From Cryptomeria japonica (Eukaryota; Streptophyta; Pinopsida; Cupressales; Cupressaceae), in NCBI RefSeq assembly GCF_030272615.1, contig NC_081410.1, forward strand, positions 222,013,415-222,077,414: 64,000 nucleotides of DNA, given 5' to 3'. Position numbers and translations under genes: made by a program. Position 1 is the stretch's first letter. Every line of letters starts with the position of its first letter. This document shows, piece after piece, positions 1 to 11,455 of the stretch. The notes beneath the pieces were generated by a model. The model was given only the letters and a program-made list of their open reading frames with translations. It was not told the DNA's origin and did not search any database.

Positions 1-853
1 ATTATGCAAAGAATTTTCTCTTGAAATGTAGCAAGAATTTGAAATGTCTATGATCGGAGAAATAAAATTCTTTTTAGGATTACAGATTTTACAGACTGAT
101 AAAGGCATATTTTTGAGTCAATCTAAGTACTTGAAAGAACTACTTAAGAAATTTGGGATGGAGAACTCTAATCCAACTAGATACAAATAAATGATAGGAG
201 GTTTACTATATTTGATACAAACCAGACCTGATATTATGAATGCAGTATGTATAGTTTCTAGATTTCAGAGTAATCCTAGGGAAAATCATGAATCAGCAGT
301 AAAAAGGATTTTTCGGTACTTACAAGGCACAACAAATCTTGGATTATGGTATCCTAAAGATGAAAATTTTGATCTATATGCATACACATATGCAAATTGG
401 GCAGGAGATGTGGATGATAGAAAAAGCACCACTGGAGGAGCATTCTTTCTTCGAAAGAGATTAGTTTCTTGGTTAAGTAAGAAATAGAGTAGTACATCTT
501 TATTAATAGCAGAATCAGAATATGTTGCAACAACAACAAACTGTACACAGGTAATTTGGCTTAGGCAAATGTTAAAAGACATAAAAGTAAAATGCAAGGA
601 ACCTATTACTATATACTGTGATAACACTATAGCAATTGATATATCTAAAAATCCGGTATTACATTCTAAAACAAAACATGTTTCTATCAAACTAAATTTT
701 CTAAGGGAAAAAGTTGAAGAAAAAGAGATAAAACTGGTTTATGTGAATACTAAAGAACAGCTTGCAGATATTTTCACAAAACCTTTGCCTAAGGAAACTT
801 TTGAGTATCTCAGAGATCAGCTCGGAGTCATACCACCACCGGTAGAGAGTTAG
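1..853 (+). pseudogene. Ty1/copia pol, 3' part (RT end and RNase H)
   Basis: This is the last part of a copia polyprotein, running in from the left edge. It begins in the reverse transcriptase region just after the catalytic box (FFLGLQILQTDKGIFLSQ-like stretch at about 60-125). It then carries the RNase H domain: RKSTTGGAFF near 420, AESEYVA near 505 and the TKHVSIK...ADIFTKPLP tail at about 670-790. A piece between about 180 and 190 that normally links RT to the LLYL motif is missing. In-frame stops interrupt it near 31 and 485 (both TAG), so it is dead. The end sequence is close to the SIRE/Maximus (Sirevirus) branch of copia. The polypurine region and 3' LTR follow directly. Confidence 0.9.
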
Positions 854-1228
854 ACAGTTGATGATTGCCATCAACCGACATAATTAAATAGACAAATCTT
901 TTATTCTGGTATTTTGATGAGGAAGCTACTTCTCAGGAGGAGTAGTTGGTATATTGAATTGGTTGGTATTTTGTATGAACTTGACCTTTTGTGACTTTGG
1001 CATTTGATGTCAAAGGGGGAGAGAGATCTATGGAAAAACATTATCTTTTTGGTAAGAAAAAGAGATTTTAGGGGAGAAATTTTGATAGACACATGAAAGA
1101 TTGGTGTTGTCACTCCCAGGGGGAGAAATGGTATTGTCACTCCCAGGGGGAGAAATGAAGATTGTTGTTTTTTTGGCACTTTGATGGTTTTTCCATCTTG
1201 TGTTGCCATGAATGCCAAAGGGGGAGAT
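854..1228 (+). promoter_or_regulatory. Non-coding tail with repeated polypurine tracts
   Basis: Between the pol stop and the 3' LTR lie four purine blocks containing GGGGGAG, at about 1011-1024, 1116-1127, 1143-1154 and 1217-1228. The last one abuts the LTR and is the working polypurine tract that primes plus-strand DNA synthesis. The two middle blocks sit in a direct repeat of 24 bp (1107-1130 and 1134-1157). Several polypurine copies before the 3' LTR are a known hallmark of Sireviruses. No ORF is credible here. Confidence 0.8.
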
Positions 1229-2247
1229 TGTTGGTATTTTGGTATGGTTTTGTCATTGATGTCAACACCTACTAAATACACCTACTTTGAAGATCCAACA
1301 ACATTCACTGGCAAACAGTAAACTGTGCAACAGTTACTGGTATATGGTTCACCGGTACCTGAAATGACATGGAAGACACTTGGTAATGTCACAGATATCA
1401 TGTAGACACTTTATTTGAAGTAATAATCATTGATATATTCTTATTTGCATATTTTCTTTTACCGGCAAATAGGTCCAGATTATCTAGGGTTACATCGACA
1501 GGTTTATCTTTTCTAGATCAGCATGGCACGCTATGGAGATGATTTATTATTGTTGTAAATGCATTAAGCCAACATGTTTAATCGGTTATTGCATCAGATA
1601 TTATATTATTTATAAAATGTTTTTATTGTAGAGCCGACCTACTAAAATTGGTCTTAGGGTATGGTATAAATGTAAGATCTTATTTGTAAGATCAAGTGTG
1701 GAATTTGGAAAAGGTTTGAGTAAAGATATATGTGAGATCAAGCAGAGGTATACATGAAGACATCATCTGAAGGTGAAGTTAGGTTTTTGTAGAAGCATAT
1801 CAACATTACACCGATACTGAATTCAGCATATGAAGATGCGATTTTGCACAGTACATTCTTATTGGATTTAACCATCCAACTGTAGTCAGTGTGACTCCCA
1901 TTTGTGATTGAGCAGTGAGCTCTAGGCTATTGGCCTTTCTGCATGTGCATACCCCTCTTTGTACACTTACTATCTACAGTAGTATCATCTGATTGTGGGT
2001 AAGGTTTCCCACCATGGTTTTTCCCTTACAGGGTTTCCATGTACAAATATTGGTGTCATGTGTTGTGGATGACTTTGTGCTTATGTTTCATGCATTAATT
2101 CTTACTGGTATAGCAATTTACTATTAACACTGTCTACCGGCATACTTAACTGATTTACTGGTATTAAGCATTAAGTTGGTTAATAAGTTTTTGGTTTTAT
2201 TTGACAACTGATTCACCCCCCCCTCTCAGTTGTCTCCGGGACCTACA
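1229..2247 (+). repeat. 3' LTR of a copia element
   Basis: It starts with TGTTGG straight after the polypurine tract and ends with CCTACA after the pyrimidine-rich TTCACCCCCCCC block. About 1.0 kb. It is a diverged copy of the LTR at 61917-63060: both share the CCCACCATGGTTTTTCCC block (near 2010 here), the TGTGATTGAGCAGTGAGCTC stretch (near 1900) and the same order of words. The right end cuts a minus-strand ORF, so this copy was inserted into that ORF. Confidence 0.85.
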
Positions 2248-2972
2248 AACAATATATAAAATAGATATGATGACATGTAAAAACTGGACATTCCAACAAA
2301 GTTACTCAAACCCTCATGGAGCCTTTCAGCAATAACTTGCGCTCAATCAAGATATTTATCGCTAGCTAATAATACCTGAATATAAAAGTACATCCAATCT
2401 TCCCAATAGAAAGCGTGTGAATTCCCTTTGAGTCTATTTAACAATATTACAATATCCCACACCTCCATGATGAAATACTCTCTTGTAAGAGGTTTGGGAA
2501 ACCAGGACCCCCCTTTTTGAATCTTTAGAAGCCAATTTCTTGCAATGACATTTTTATATGTTCTTTTCTTCTCAAATAAAAATGTGTATGAGGTACCAAT
2601 TGAACAATATTCATACGGCTCTTTATGAGGGATTCCAATTGCAGCCATCATCATTTCTCTATTAATTTCTACTAACAGTTCACCACTACTGGTCCTAATG
2701 CACCTGCTATCATCATCATATTTGTTCATACATGCTATCACTAATTCTGGACAAGGCGTGGCAATTGGGAAAGCAACAACTTCAATCAAGCCACTTCTAA
2801 CTATTCTTTCCATCATCGAGTTAGCCCCAGGGTTTCTATCTCTTTCTAAGAAATCTCCTAAGTCAGCCTGGGCCAAAGAAGCGTCACCTAGTTCTGGAAG
2901 TATACTAACTAGGAATGATGTGCGACCAATTTTTGGAAGAGTTGGCCTCATAATGGCCACTTTAACATTCAT
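2248..2972 (-). pseudogene. Unknown ORF, truncated by the copia LTR
   Basis: An open frame of 209 codons starts at 2972 and meets one TGA at about 2340. It then continues in frame to the LTR border at 2247, so its C-terminus was probably removed by the copia insertion. I do not recognise the family with certainty. It has a short segment (GELLVEINREMMMAAIGIPH, residues about 97-116) that resembles the G-x-x-x-x-I-x-x-x-x-x-x-x-x-G-x-P pattern of plant mobile-domain and plant-transposon-associated proteins. Aromatic helical sequence follows (YFIMEVWDIVILLNRL, FYWEDWMYFYIQVLLAS). No zinc knuckle or polymerase motif is present. It is best read as an accessory ORF of an older retroelement; a host exon is possible but unsupported. 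Confidence 0.45.
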
Positions 2973-3844
2973 GAAACAATCCTAAAAAGAATAGAATTCT
3001 ATTCCAAAACAAAGAGTTTTCCTACACATTTCTGAGCTAGTAACACAGCAGAGGGGAAAATTATCAAAACTCACCTATTAGCACCATCAAATTTGTGAAA
3101 CCCTCAGAAGTATGGAGTTTAAATTACCTTTGGCATCTTTCGCTCCTCCAACAACAATAGCTACCACTTTCACAATTTAAGAATTCACATGTTAAGAAGC
3201 GGAAAAACTGAGTAATACCTACACACGCCTCATAATGATTCATCTGAAGGTGTGAGATAACCATTGATTTGATGGCATCCTAACAAATTTCTTAATTATA
3301 CATCAACACCACACAAACGACTTGAGTTTTCATGATTTATTTCCATAATTAAAATTTTAAAATATAAGATGCCCGGAGTATTCCTTTTGCTGCGCCACAT
3401 TTTATGTTATTAATGTCCTCGGGGCCAATCTCGGAATAAACTTTTGAACTTTGAACCATCTCACAAGAAGTTCAATTATTCAAGTTCAATCTTGAGAAAA
3501 CAAAAGAACTCTCAACTTGCAGTTCAACACAACACCAGGAACGAGCGAAGACTTTTAACAAACATAAAGGAAGAATTTGAACCTTGAACCTTGAATCGCT
3601 TTAGGAATGGTTCAAAAGTTCAAGTTCAAGTTCAAGACCAACTTAACACATTCACGCTCACTCTCTTAACAACATAACAAAGATACAACACACACAAAGG
3701 CACCAGTTGAACTTTGAACCTTAAAACAATATGCAAGTTCAATCGACAGGTTCATTGGGATAGAAAAGGTGAAACATAAAGGAACAAAAGGTGCATGACT
3801 AAAGATAGATCAAACCAAATGAGGGAAACAAAATTAAATACACA
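2973..3844. other. No gene recognised; GTTCAA-rich stretch
   Basis: There is no credible coding region. From about 3440 to 3770 the words GTTCAA and TTGAAC recur in both orientations, including AAGTTCAAGTTCAAGTTCAAG near 3617. The rest is AT-rich and featureless to me. Confidence 0.5.
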
Positions 3845-3948
3845 TTATTTTGTTTGAGACAAATAATGGGGTAACACTCCAAAACTGATGTCATCCACAT
3901 ATACAACTACTATAATAATGTGGTTTCCATCAACTTTAATGTATAAAT
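3845..3948 (-). pseudogene. Ty1/copia reverse transcriptase fragment
   Basis: Read on the minus strand, this short piece encodes LYIKVDGNHIIIVVVYVDD, the copia RT catalytic box with its YVDD intact. It then loses similarity. The same part of element D lies at about 7769-7830. The fragment is cut at 3948 by the start of an LTR running the other way, and no further pol sequence lies to the left. Confidence 0.75.
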
Positions 3949-4890
3949 GTTGGCATTGTGTTGTCATTGATGTCAACTGGTATAGGATGGAAACCGGTAT
4001 GGGATATTGATGAGCAATGTTGTTATTGATGCATATTGGAAATGGTTTCATTAATGTCAACTAGCATAGCAGGTCACCAGTAGGGAAGGGAATACGATCT
4101 AGCATAATGGTCGTTGGAGTCACCAATACACAAGTTAGTGTTGGCTTGTGTTGAAGAAATGTATTGGAGACCGATATGGTATAACAACCAGTAGGTGGTA
4201 TGTCAGCAGTATATTACTACCAACTGGCAAATGAGCAAGCAGGGTGAGCTAATGCATAAGTGTCAATCGGTATGATGTTGGATGTTTAGATGTGAAATGG
4301 CATGACTCCCATCGAGTGAAGAGAAGGTTGACAGAGAGTGTGCTCCTTCAAAGAGAAAAGATGACATATAGAAAAGCTATTGGGACATATGTCAAGTTGA
4401 ATATGTATCCTCTCCTCAGTAAAGTTACATTATTACTCATAGGTGACATAGATCCTCTTACATCGGTGTTTGGTAGTTGAAGTGCAAATGTCTATTCTTT
4501 CCACTGATAAGTGGTAATACCTAGCTTATCCCGCAGTATACATGGCATACATCATGACTCTCTAGGATAAGATAGTCATAGTAAGCAAAGGCAGGTGATT
4601 GGATGCATAGAGCCAACCAGTTAGAGACTTCATTGAAGATTATTGAGATTGTGTGTTGGAGGTGCAATCGGTGAGAGAGATTAGCAGAGGCTTAGCGGTT
4701 AGAGTGATCGATAAACTGCAAAGTGAGTTGCAGTGGTGTTAGAACATGGAGAAAGGCAGAGAAGGTGTTGTAGTGCAGTGGGAGTGTCAGTGAATATCTA
4801 GCAAGGCAAGATTCGTGCAGGGCTTGATTGGTAAGGAGAAAAATGAAAGAGATCAAAGTGGACATAACCAGAAAGATGAGAACTATTGAA
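3949..4890 (+). repeat. Truncated copia LTR fragment
   Basis: It begins TGTTGGCATTGTGTTGTCAT, the typical start of the LTRs here, in plus orientation. The opening TGTTGG...TTGTCATTGATG...AACTGGTATGG order matches the start of the minus-strand LTR at 4896-6559. It fades near 4890 without the usual CACCCCCC end block, so the 3' part is missing. No paired LTR was found in the window. Confidence 0.6.
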
Positions 4891-4895
4891 CACAA

Positions 4896-6559
4896 TGTAC
4901 CACTAAGAGGGGGGTGAATCAGTGGTTCTTGAAAACTTTTCTTTTTAAACTAAGCTTGGAATACCAGTTATCATCCTAAACACTAAACAAATAAACCGGT
5001 AAGATAAGAGTGGATATCAAAAGAGGCAAACACACAAATGCATAACCCACAACACCAGATGTACGAGGAAAACCCAATATGGGAAAAACCTTGGTGAGAA
5101 ATGCTACCCGAGTCTACTGCTCCAATCCAGCCTCACAATGAAACAATAGATTATAATGATTTAGGGCAGCAACCTAAGGAGCACCAACCCCTACACCAAG
5201 CACCAAATCAGTGTAATATAATGAAATACATTTTTGATATAGTGATAGCACCTAGTTGCAAATGAGTTCCACAACACCTGATCAATGGATTTTCGTCGGT
5301 TAACAACCTCCTCTTCTTCACCAGTTCTCACACTACTGGTTATCAGATTACTCTCTCTGATCACTCACAAGTTACTCCCAACCTTTCTTTGCTCTCTCTC
5401 AGCCTCACACTTCATAGTGTCACTCTTGGATGCCTTCCTAACCAATCACTCCTTACAGGTATGCCTGACTGTTAAAACTATAACAGTTTACTAGTTACTC
5501 TGTCTCTACCAGTTAGACCCTCTCACTGGTTATGCCTACTAGCACACACTCTAACACTCTAAGAAATAACTCTATGACATATAATCTTTCTTCTTGCATA
5601 GACTCTCTTCTCTCTCACACCTCGTATCAAGTATCTACTGATTTGAGTCTCAAGCTAACATATTTATCTTTTAGATTTCCTGCAAAAGCAACATTCAAAC
5701 ACTATCATGTTAGGTTTTTATTTCACCAACTCGATCCATATTAGATTTGATCTGATCTTCATTTCTATTTTGGTGATCTGCATCACACCAAACAACACTG
5801 ACATCTCCTCACTTATGAATGTGCCTTTTCTATATCTGGATGTCTATGACATGCTTTTCTACATTTTTTTGTTAGTTGCCATTAATGGATCAGTTGTTTC
5901 CTTCAACAAGAGGGTGCAAATATCAAATCTTCTTGCAAGGTCAGTTCAATCACCTTGCCACCTTGTCTTTCTCTAGCCGCAACATTCTACCATCCTTTCA
6001 TGATTTGCAGCTTCTTTATTAAAGTCGACCTCTTGTAAACTACTACGTCAATGTATACTTCACCGACCTTTGCATGCTTGCCACCTAGTTTCCACCTATC
6101 ATCCTTGTCAACATCCACCTATTCTTAATTTTCTATGTTGATTTGGCATCCTTCACCGACCAAGATTGACTACCGGTTCAACTCACCTTACCGGTATAGC
6201 CTAACTTCATCGGTGGGCCTTCATACCTGCTGACCTCTTCTCTATCGGTGGATCAACTTGGCCTTTCATCAAACATGTTGGTCCATCTAATAAGTCCATT
6301 TACCAGTAGCATTAAACTTCTCTAAGTATACCGGTTCACATCCTTTAGTTCTTCTTTGCTTTCTTTGCCAATGGTCCTGCTTGACTGGTGGATGATGCAT
6401 TTCATGTGTACCAATAACATACCTTTCTGTCTACTTACACACATATTGGTTGGCATCATCATGTCTTACTTCACCCATATCTGTCACTACTACTTACTCA
6501 TCAATGACCATGCCATACCAGTTAACATCAATGACAACCTAATTCCAATAATACCAACA
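4896..6559 (-). repeat. 3' LTR of copia element D
   Basis: On the minus strand it begins TGTTGGTATTATTGG at 6559 and ends ...CTTAGTGGTACA at 4896 after the pyrimidine block TTCACCCCCCTC. About 1.66 kb, longer than the other copia LTRs in the window. It contains the conserved CACCAAGGTTTTTCCC block near 5085 and many ACCGGT or decayed ACTGGT/ACCAGT words. Confidence 0.8.
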
Positions 6560-6823
6560 ATCTCCTCCTTTAGCATTGATGTCAACTCATTGCAAGTCTT
6601 CACACCTGTATATTTTCTCCCCCTTTGACACAATGACAAAGGGTCAGGATAATTAGTTGTCCCCCTTTGATTCATACTTATGTCCCCTTAGTCAAATCTT
6701 CTCTTAGTGATTATAGTTAGTACTGAGACATACGACTCTCATCTTTCCCTATGATCATCATGTGGTTCAATAGATATAGATACTGCTATGAACTCCCCCC
6801 GAGCCATATAACTCCTTACAAAC
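6560..6823 (-). promoter_or_regulatory. Polypurine region of element D
   Basis: On the minus strand this stretch between RNase H and LTR carries several GGGGGA-type tracts. In plus-strand letters these are TCTCCTCCTT near 6561, TCTCCCCCTT near 6615, TCCCCCTTTG near 6659 and CTCCCCCCGAG near 6792. The copy next to the LTR has lost G residues. The multiple copies match the region before the LTR at 1229. Confidence 0.65.
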
Positions 6824-9266
6824 TTAAGTGCATGAAGAAAGTGACATAACTCTCAACTTGTGTCTTAAGTACTCAAAAGTGCTTACCAAAAATGGTTTGG
6901 TGAAGATGTCTACCACTTGTTCTCTTGTAGGGACATATTCCATCTTTACTTCTTGTCCTTCAACCTTCTCTTTGAGAAAATGATATTTGATGACTATATG
7001 CTTGGTCCTTGAATTCATCACTGGGTTCTTTGATATGTTGATGGAACTTGAATTATCACATCAGATGGGAATAGGATCACAAATGTCCACCTGTATGTCC
7101 TTGAGGGTTTCCTTCATCCAAAGCGCCTAAGAGTGGCATGTATCAACAACAATGTATTCTAGTTCAACAGTTGATAGGGAGACTGAATCTTGCTTCTTGC
7201 TATGCCATGAGACCAACCAGTCACCTAGGAAGAATGCACCACCACTTGTACTCTTCTGGTCATCAATGCAAATTGCCTAATCAGCATCAATATATGCTTT
7301 TAAAATGAATTTCCCTTGTTTAGGGTACCATAATCCATAATTGAGTGTCCCTTGTAGGTACCTAAAAATTCTACTTACGACATTCATATGTGACTGCTTA
7401 GGTGCCACTTCAAATCTAGCAACCATACACACTACCTACACTATATCTAGTCTAGAAGTAGTAAGATATAATAAGCTTCCTATCATGGATCTATACAATG
7501 TTTGATCCACCATCGGTGAATCATCATTCTTTCTTAATTTTCTTCTAGTCACCATGGGGGTACTCACCAGTTTGTAGTCCTCCATTTGAAACTTCTTTAA
7601 CATATCCTTTCCATACTTGGTTTGTGAGATAAAGATTCCCTTATCTAGTTGTGATATCTGAAAACCAAGGAAGTATGTCAATTCTCCAAGCATTGACATC
7701 TCAAATTCTGACTACATCTGATCAACAAAATCTTTGCAAAGAGTGTCCTTGTTACCTCCAAAAATAATGTCATCTACATACACAACCATAATGATCATGT
7801 AATTTCCATCTACCTTGATGTATAGAGTGTTGTCAGCACTCCCCTTTTTGAATCCTTGTTCCTTCAGATAGTGATCTAGCCTTGAATACCATGCTTTGGG
7901 AGCCTACTTTAAACCATACAGGGTTTTCTTCAACCGACACACAAAGGTTTCATCATCATGTAACAAAAACCCTTCCGGTTTCTCAATGTACACTTCTTCC
8001 AAATTTCCATTTAGCAAGGTGGATTTCACATCCATTTCATATACCTTATAACCCTTGTAGGATGAAAAAGCTAGAAACATTCTAATTGATTCTAATCTAG
8101 CTACCAGTGCAAATGTTTCTTCAAAATCAATTTCCTCTACTTAAGAGTAACCCTTGCACACAAGTCTATCTTTATGCCTAACAATTTTACCTTCTTCATT
8201 CATCTTATTCCAGTAGACCCATTTGGTGCCAATGATGTTTTTGTCTTCTAGTCTAGGAACTAATTCCCAAGTCTTCTTCTTCTTAATCTGTTGTAACTCT
8301 TCTTTCATGGCATCCATCCATTTCTGAATTTTGTTGCCCTCATTGAATGTTTTAGGTTCTACTTCAGTCATAAGGCCGAAATTGACTTGTTCATCATTCT
8401 GGCAAGTCTTCTCCTAGTCTGCACACCATCACTCTTATTACCTAAAATATGTTGTTCTGGGTGGTTTATCTACACGTACCAGTTAGGGACCTTTTTGGAT
8501 TCTTCTTCTGGTTCATTGTCTGAATGAGCTTCTTCTCCTTCATCACAAAAATCATCAAACCAACTTACTCATGGTTGCCTTCCTTTATGAATATCCTCAT
8601 CAACTCTCAATGACTCTTCTTAGTCTTTTGTTGTAGCATTTATATGCCTTACTGTTAGTTGAGTAACCAAGAAAGATCCCTTCATCACCCCTGCAATCAA
8701 AACTACCTAAACCATCCATATCTCTCTTGATAAAGCACTTGCTTCCAAATACTTTGAAGTACTTGATTGATGGTTTTCGGTCATACCACAACTCATTAGG
8801 TGGCATTCTCTTGTTTGTTCTTAGTTGATCCCGATTCAAGGTATATGCAGTAGTATGAACCACTTCCTTCCAATACATGTCCGACAAACTTGCCTCATTT
8901 AACATGGTTCTGGCCATCTCCTTGATTGTCCTATTCTTCCTTTCTACCACACCATTTTTCTATCATGTCCTGGGGGCTAAGTATTGCCTTCTGAATCCAT
9001 GTCTTTCACAGTAATCTTCAAACTCATTTGATGTGAAATCTCCACCCTGGTCTGATCTTAGGCATTTTAGCTTGCACCCACTTTCCTTCTCTACCATCTT
9101 CTGAAAGATCTTGAATCTATCAAATGATTGTGATTTATCTTGTAGGAAAGTGACCCATGTCATTCTTCAATAGTCTACAATGAAGAGCATAAAATATATT
9201 TCACTGACAAGAGCTCTTGTCCTAGTTGGACCACATAGATTTGTATGCACAAGTTCAAGTGGTCTT
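6824..9266 (-). pseudogene. Ty1/copia pol of element D: integrase, RT, RNase H
   Basis: Read from 9266 leftwards, the integrase core starts with PLELVHTNLCGPT, where the usual first catalytic Asp is Asn. It continues with LRSDQGGDF (second Asp kept) and MVERKNRT (Glu kept). The RT follows with KWVYWNKMNEEG near 8220, TLYGLK near 7905 and an intact YVDD at 7769-7780. RNase H (QKSTSGGAFF near 7235) ends with TKHIVIKYHF...DIFTKPF near 6900. Many in-frame stops are present, mostly TAG. The upstream part of the polyprotein lies beyond element A at 15902-16620. Confidence 0.88.
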
Positions 9267-9605
9267 TGTTGGCAATTGACATTATATTGGTTAGTTTCAC
9301 TATGTTGTCATTGATGGCAACATGGTAATGTGTTCCGGCTTCATGTTTTGGTTATATGGTGTACTGGCAAGCACTTCACAGATACTTTACAAGCATCGGC
9401 ATCAGCATCGCAGGCCGACATGGTTTAGTAAAGGATATCGGTATTGGAGGCCAACATATCTTGGATCTAGCATCAACAATTAATCTTAATGTTTATGCAT
9501 TTATGTTATCTAGCTGACATATAATTTGATATTGTATATATCTTTGTAAGCCAACATAAGGCATGCAAATTTTTATAGGGTATATATGATAGTTTAGTCG
9601 ATCAT

Positions 9606-9698
<93 letters not shown>

Positions 9699-10264
9699 TA
9701 GTAGTGACATATGAGAGGAGATAATGGATATGTGAATATAATATGATGTGAAATATATCAGAGAGATCATGTATGTGAGCAAGTTCATGTAAGGTTTATT
9801 CCAGTAAAGGGTTTAGGGTTTTAGACTGAAACTAATAGAGCTTAAACCGAAACTATATACTGGCATAGAAGATGCTATCTTTGTAGTTCATACTTCTCTA
9901 GATTGTAGTCTAAAATTTTATGTAGTCAGTGAGGCTCCTTTTGTGATTGAGCAGTATTCTCTAGGCTGTAAGCCTTCCTGCAAGTGGAAGCCCCTTATAT
10001 TTTGTAATATCTCTTCATATGGCCAGTGGATTGATATTATGGGTCACAAATCCCACCATGGTTTTTTTGTCTTTGAGGTTTTCCACTTATAAATTTTTGT
10101 GTTATGGTTCTCATTTATGTGATTGGCTTATTGGTTTCTTCACTTCTTTCAATTCTGTATGTACCAGTATATCGGTTGGTGTATGCATGTTTTAATAAGG
10201 ATAAAAATTATTATTCTAGTATAACATTGTTTCACCCCCCTCTCAGTGCTATTGGTTTCCAATA
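9267..10264 (+). repeat. 5' LTR of element A
   Basis: It begins TGTTGGCAATTGACA and ends after TTCACCCCCCTCTCAGT...CCAATA, two bases before the PBS. The final ATA is probably a mutated ACA. About 1.0 kb. It holds a long GA repeat, a doubled TTTAGGG word near 9808 and the CCCACCATGGTTTTT block near 10053. It matches 15250-15901 closely. Confidence 0.9.
9609..9695. repeat. (GA)n microsatellite in the 5' LTR of element A
   Basis: About 87 bp of uninterrupted GA. The sister LTR has only about 15 bp at the same place (near 15579), so this tract changed length after insertion. Confidence 0.97.
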
Positions 10265-10266
10265 AT

Positions 10267-10279
10267 TGGTATCAGAGCC
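10267..10279 (+). other. Primer binding site, element A
   Basis: TGGTATCAGAGCC follows the LTR by two bases. It is complementary to the 3' end of plant initiator-Met tRNA, the usual primer for copia elements. Confidence 0.9.
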
Positions 10280-10332
10280 TTGTGCCTTAGAGGAAGTTTA
10301 ACAGCTTGAGGAAGATCTTGAAACTGGAATCC

Positions 10333-11455
10333 ATGGATATGGATTTGGAGAAGCAACTTGAGATGGCACTTGAAGATTATGATGCTGAAAGGTTGAAGAA
10401 CTTAAAGCTACAAGATGAATTGAGTTCTACTAAGTAATTCATTCTTGTCCTACAACAGAGGCTATCATCTGTTCAAGCTAGGAGGAAGGAACTTTTGCAA
10501 AGTTAGGATGATGAAGAGAAAAATGCACTTAAGGAACAATGTCATAAATTGCATCAAGAGAACATGGTTATGAAAAATGAAATTAAAGTTATAACTATGA
10601 GGATGTCTAAGGGGATTGAGGATATAAAGAAGAAGAAATAAAATCTTGTTGTATCCCTGAAGAAAAAATTTAAAGAATGTGGTAGATTGGTTCATGAAAA
10701 TGATATGTTGAGAACTGACTTGGTACAATCCTAGAGTAATGAACAAGAGCTTGAGAGACAAATGATAATTATAAGAGAAGATTTAACTACTCCAAGTGAG
10801 TATAAAGAAAAATTCAAGATCAGCTCAGCACAACTTGATGAGTTATTGAAGAGATAGAGGTAGATTGGAGATTCTAGTGGACTTGGAATTGAGCAAGGAT
10901 AGAGTTCCAGTACTGCTAATGAATATCAAAACCATAAGGAACCAGTAAGAAAATTTAATTCTTATAAATTCAATGGTAGATGTTTTGTCTGCAATAGACT
11001 TGGTCACATGGCTAGGCAATGTAAAAATAGAGCAAATCAGAACCCTGATTCTGCTCCTGATAAATGTTCTAAATGCAATAAGTTTGGTCATAAAATAGAA
11101 GATTGCATAATGAATGCTAAATGTTATGCTTTGTGGAAAATTTGGACATATGGCTAATCAGTGTAGGACAAGAAATTTCACCAGTTTTAGAAAAGCAATT
11201 CAAAAGAACAATGTTACATGTTATGTATGTAATGAGATTGGACATATTGCTAAGTTATGTAGAAGCAAAAATCCACCAGTTAGTAATGGAGGATCAAATA
11301 AGAAAGGAAAAGAGAAGGTTAGTGAAATCTGGCAAGATCATACTCAGATTTGGGTTAGGAAGACTGAAGAACAATCATTTGATGGGAATGTCCCAGTTAC
11401 TTATCTAGCAAAAGAGCCAGCTCCTCCACTGGTAAGGAGCTCTTCTAGTAACTAA
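10333..11455 (+). pseudogene. ORF1 of element A: coiled-coil gag-like protein with CCHC knuckles
   Basis: The first ATG after the PBS opens a frame rich in Lys, Glu and Leu that looks like a long coiled coil (about 10333-10860). Zinc knuckles follow: CFVCNRLGHMARQC (10981-11022), CSKCNKFGHKIEDC (11065-11106), a third split by a one-base frameshift near 11125, and CYVCNEIGHIAKLC (11219-11260). The copia capsid domain (as in the gag at 63118) is absent. Stops inside the coil (TAG near 10504, 10733 and 10855; TAA near 10435 and 10637) show it is no longer expressed. By family knowledge, CCHC knuckles bind RNA, so it may have packaged the element's own transcript. Confidence 0.8.

Noticed and set aside
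5285-6628. Several short plus-strand frames
   Set aside because: They lie inside the minus-strand LTR of element D and have no conserved sequence.
9594-9788. Minus-strand frame with Ser-Leu repeats
   Set aside because: It is only the GA microsatellite read in codons.
9800-9825. TTTAGGG words as interstitial telomere
   Set aside because: Only two units, inside an LTR; the same occurs near 15705 and 16733.
10267-10279. tRNA gene at the PBS sites
   Set aside because: Only 11-13 bases match initiator-Met tRNA; no cloverleaf follows.
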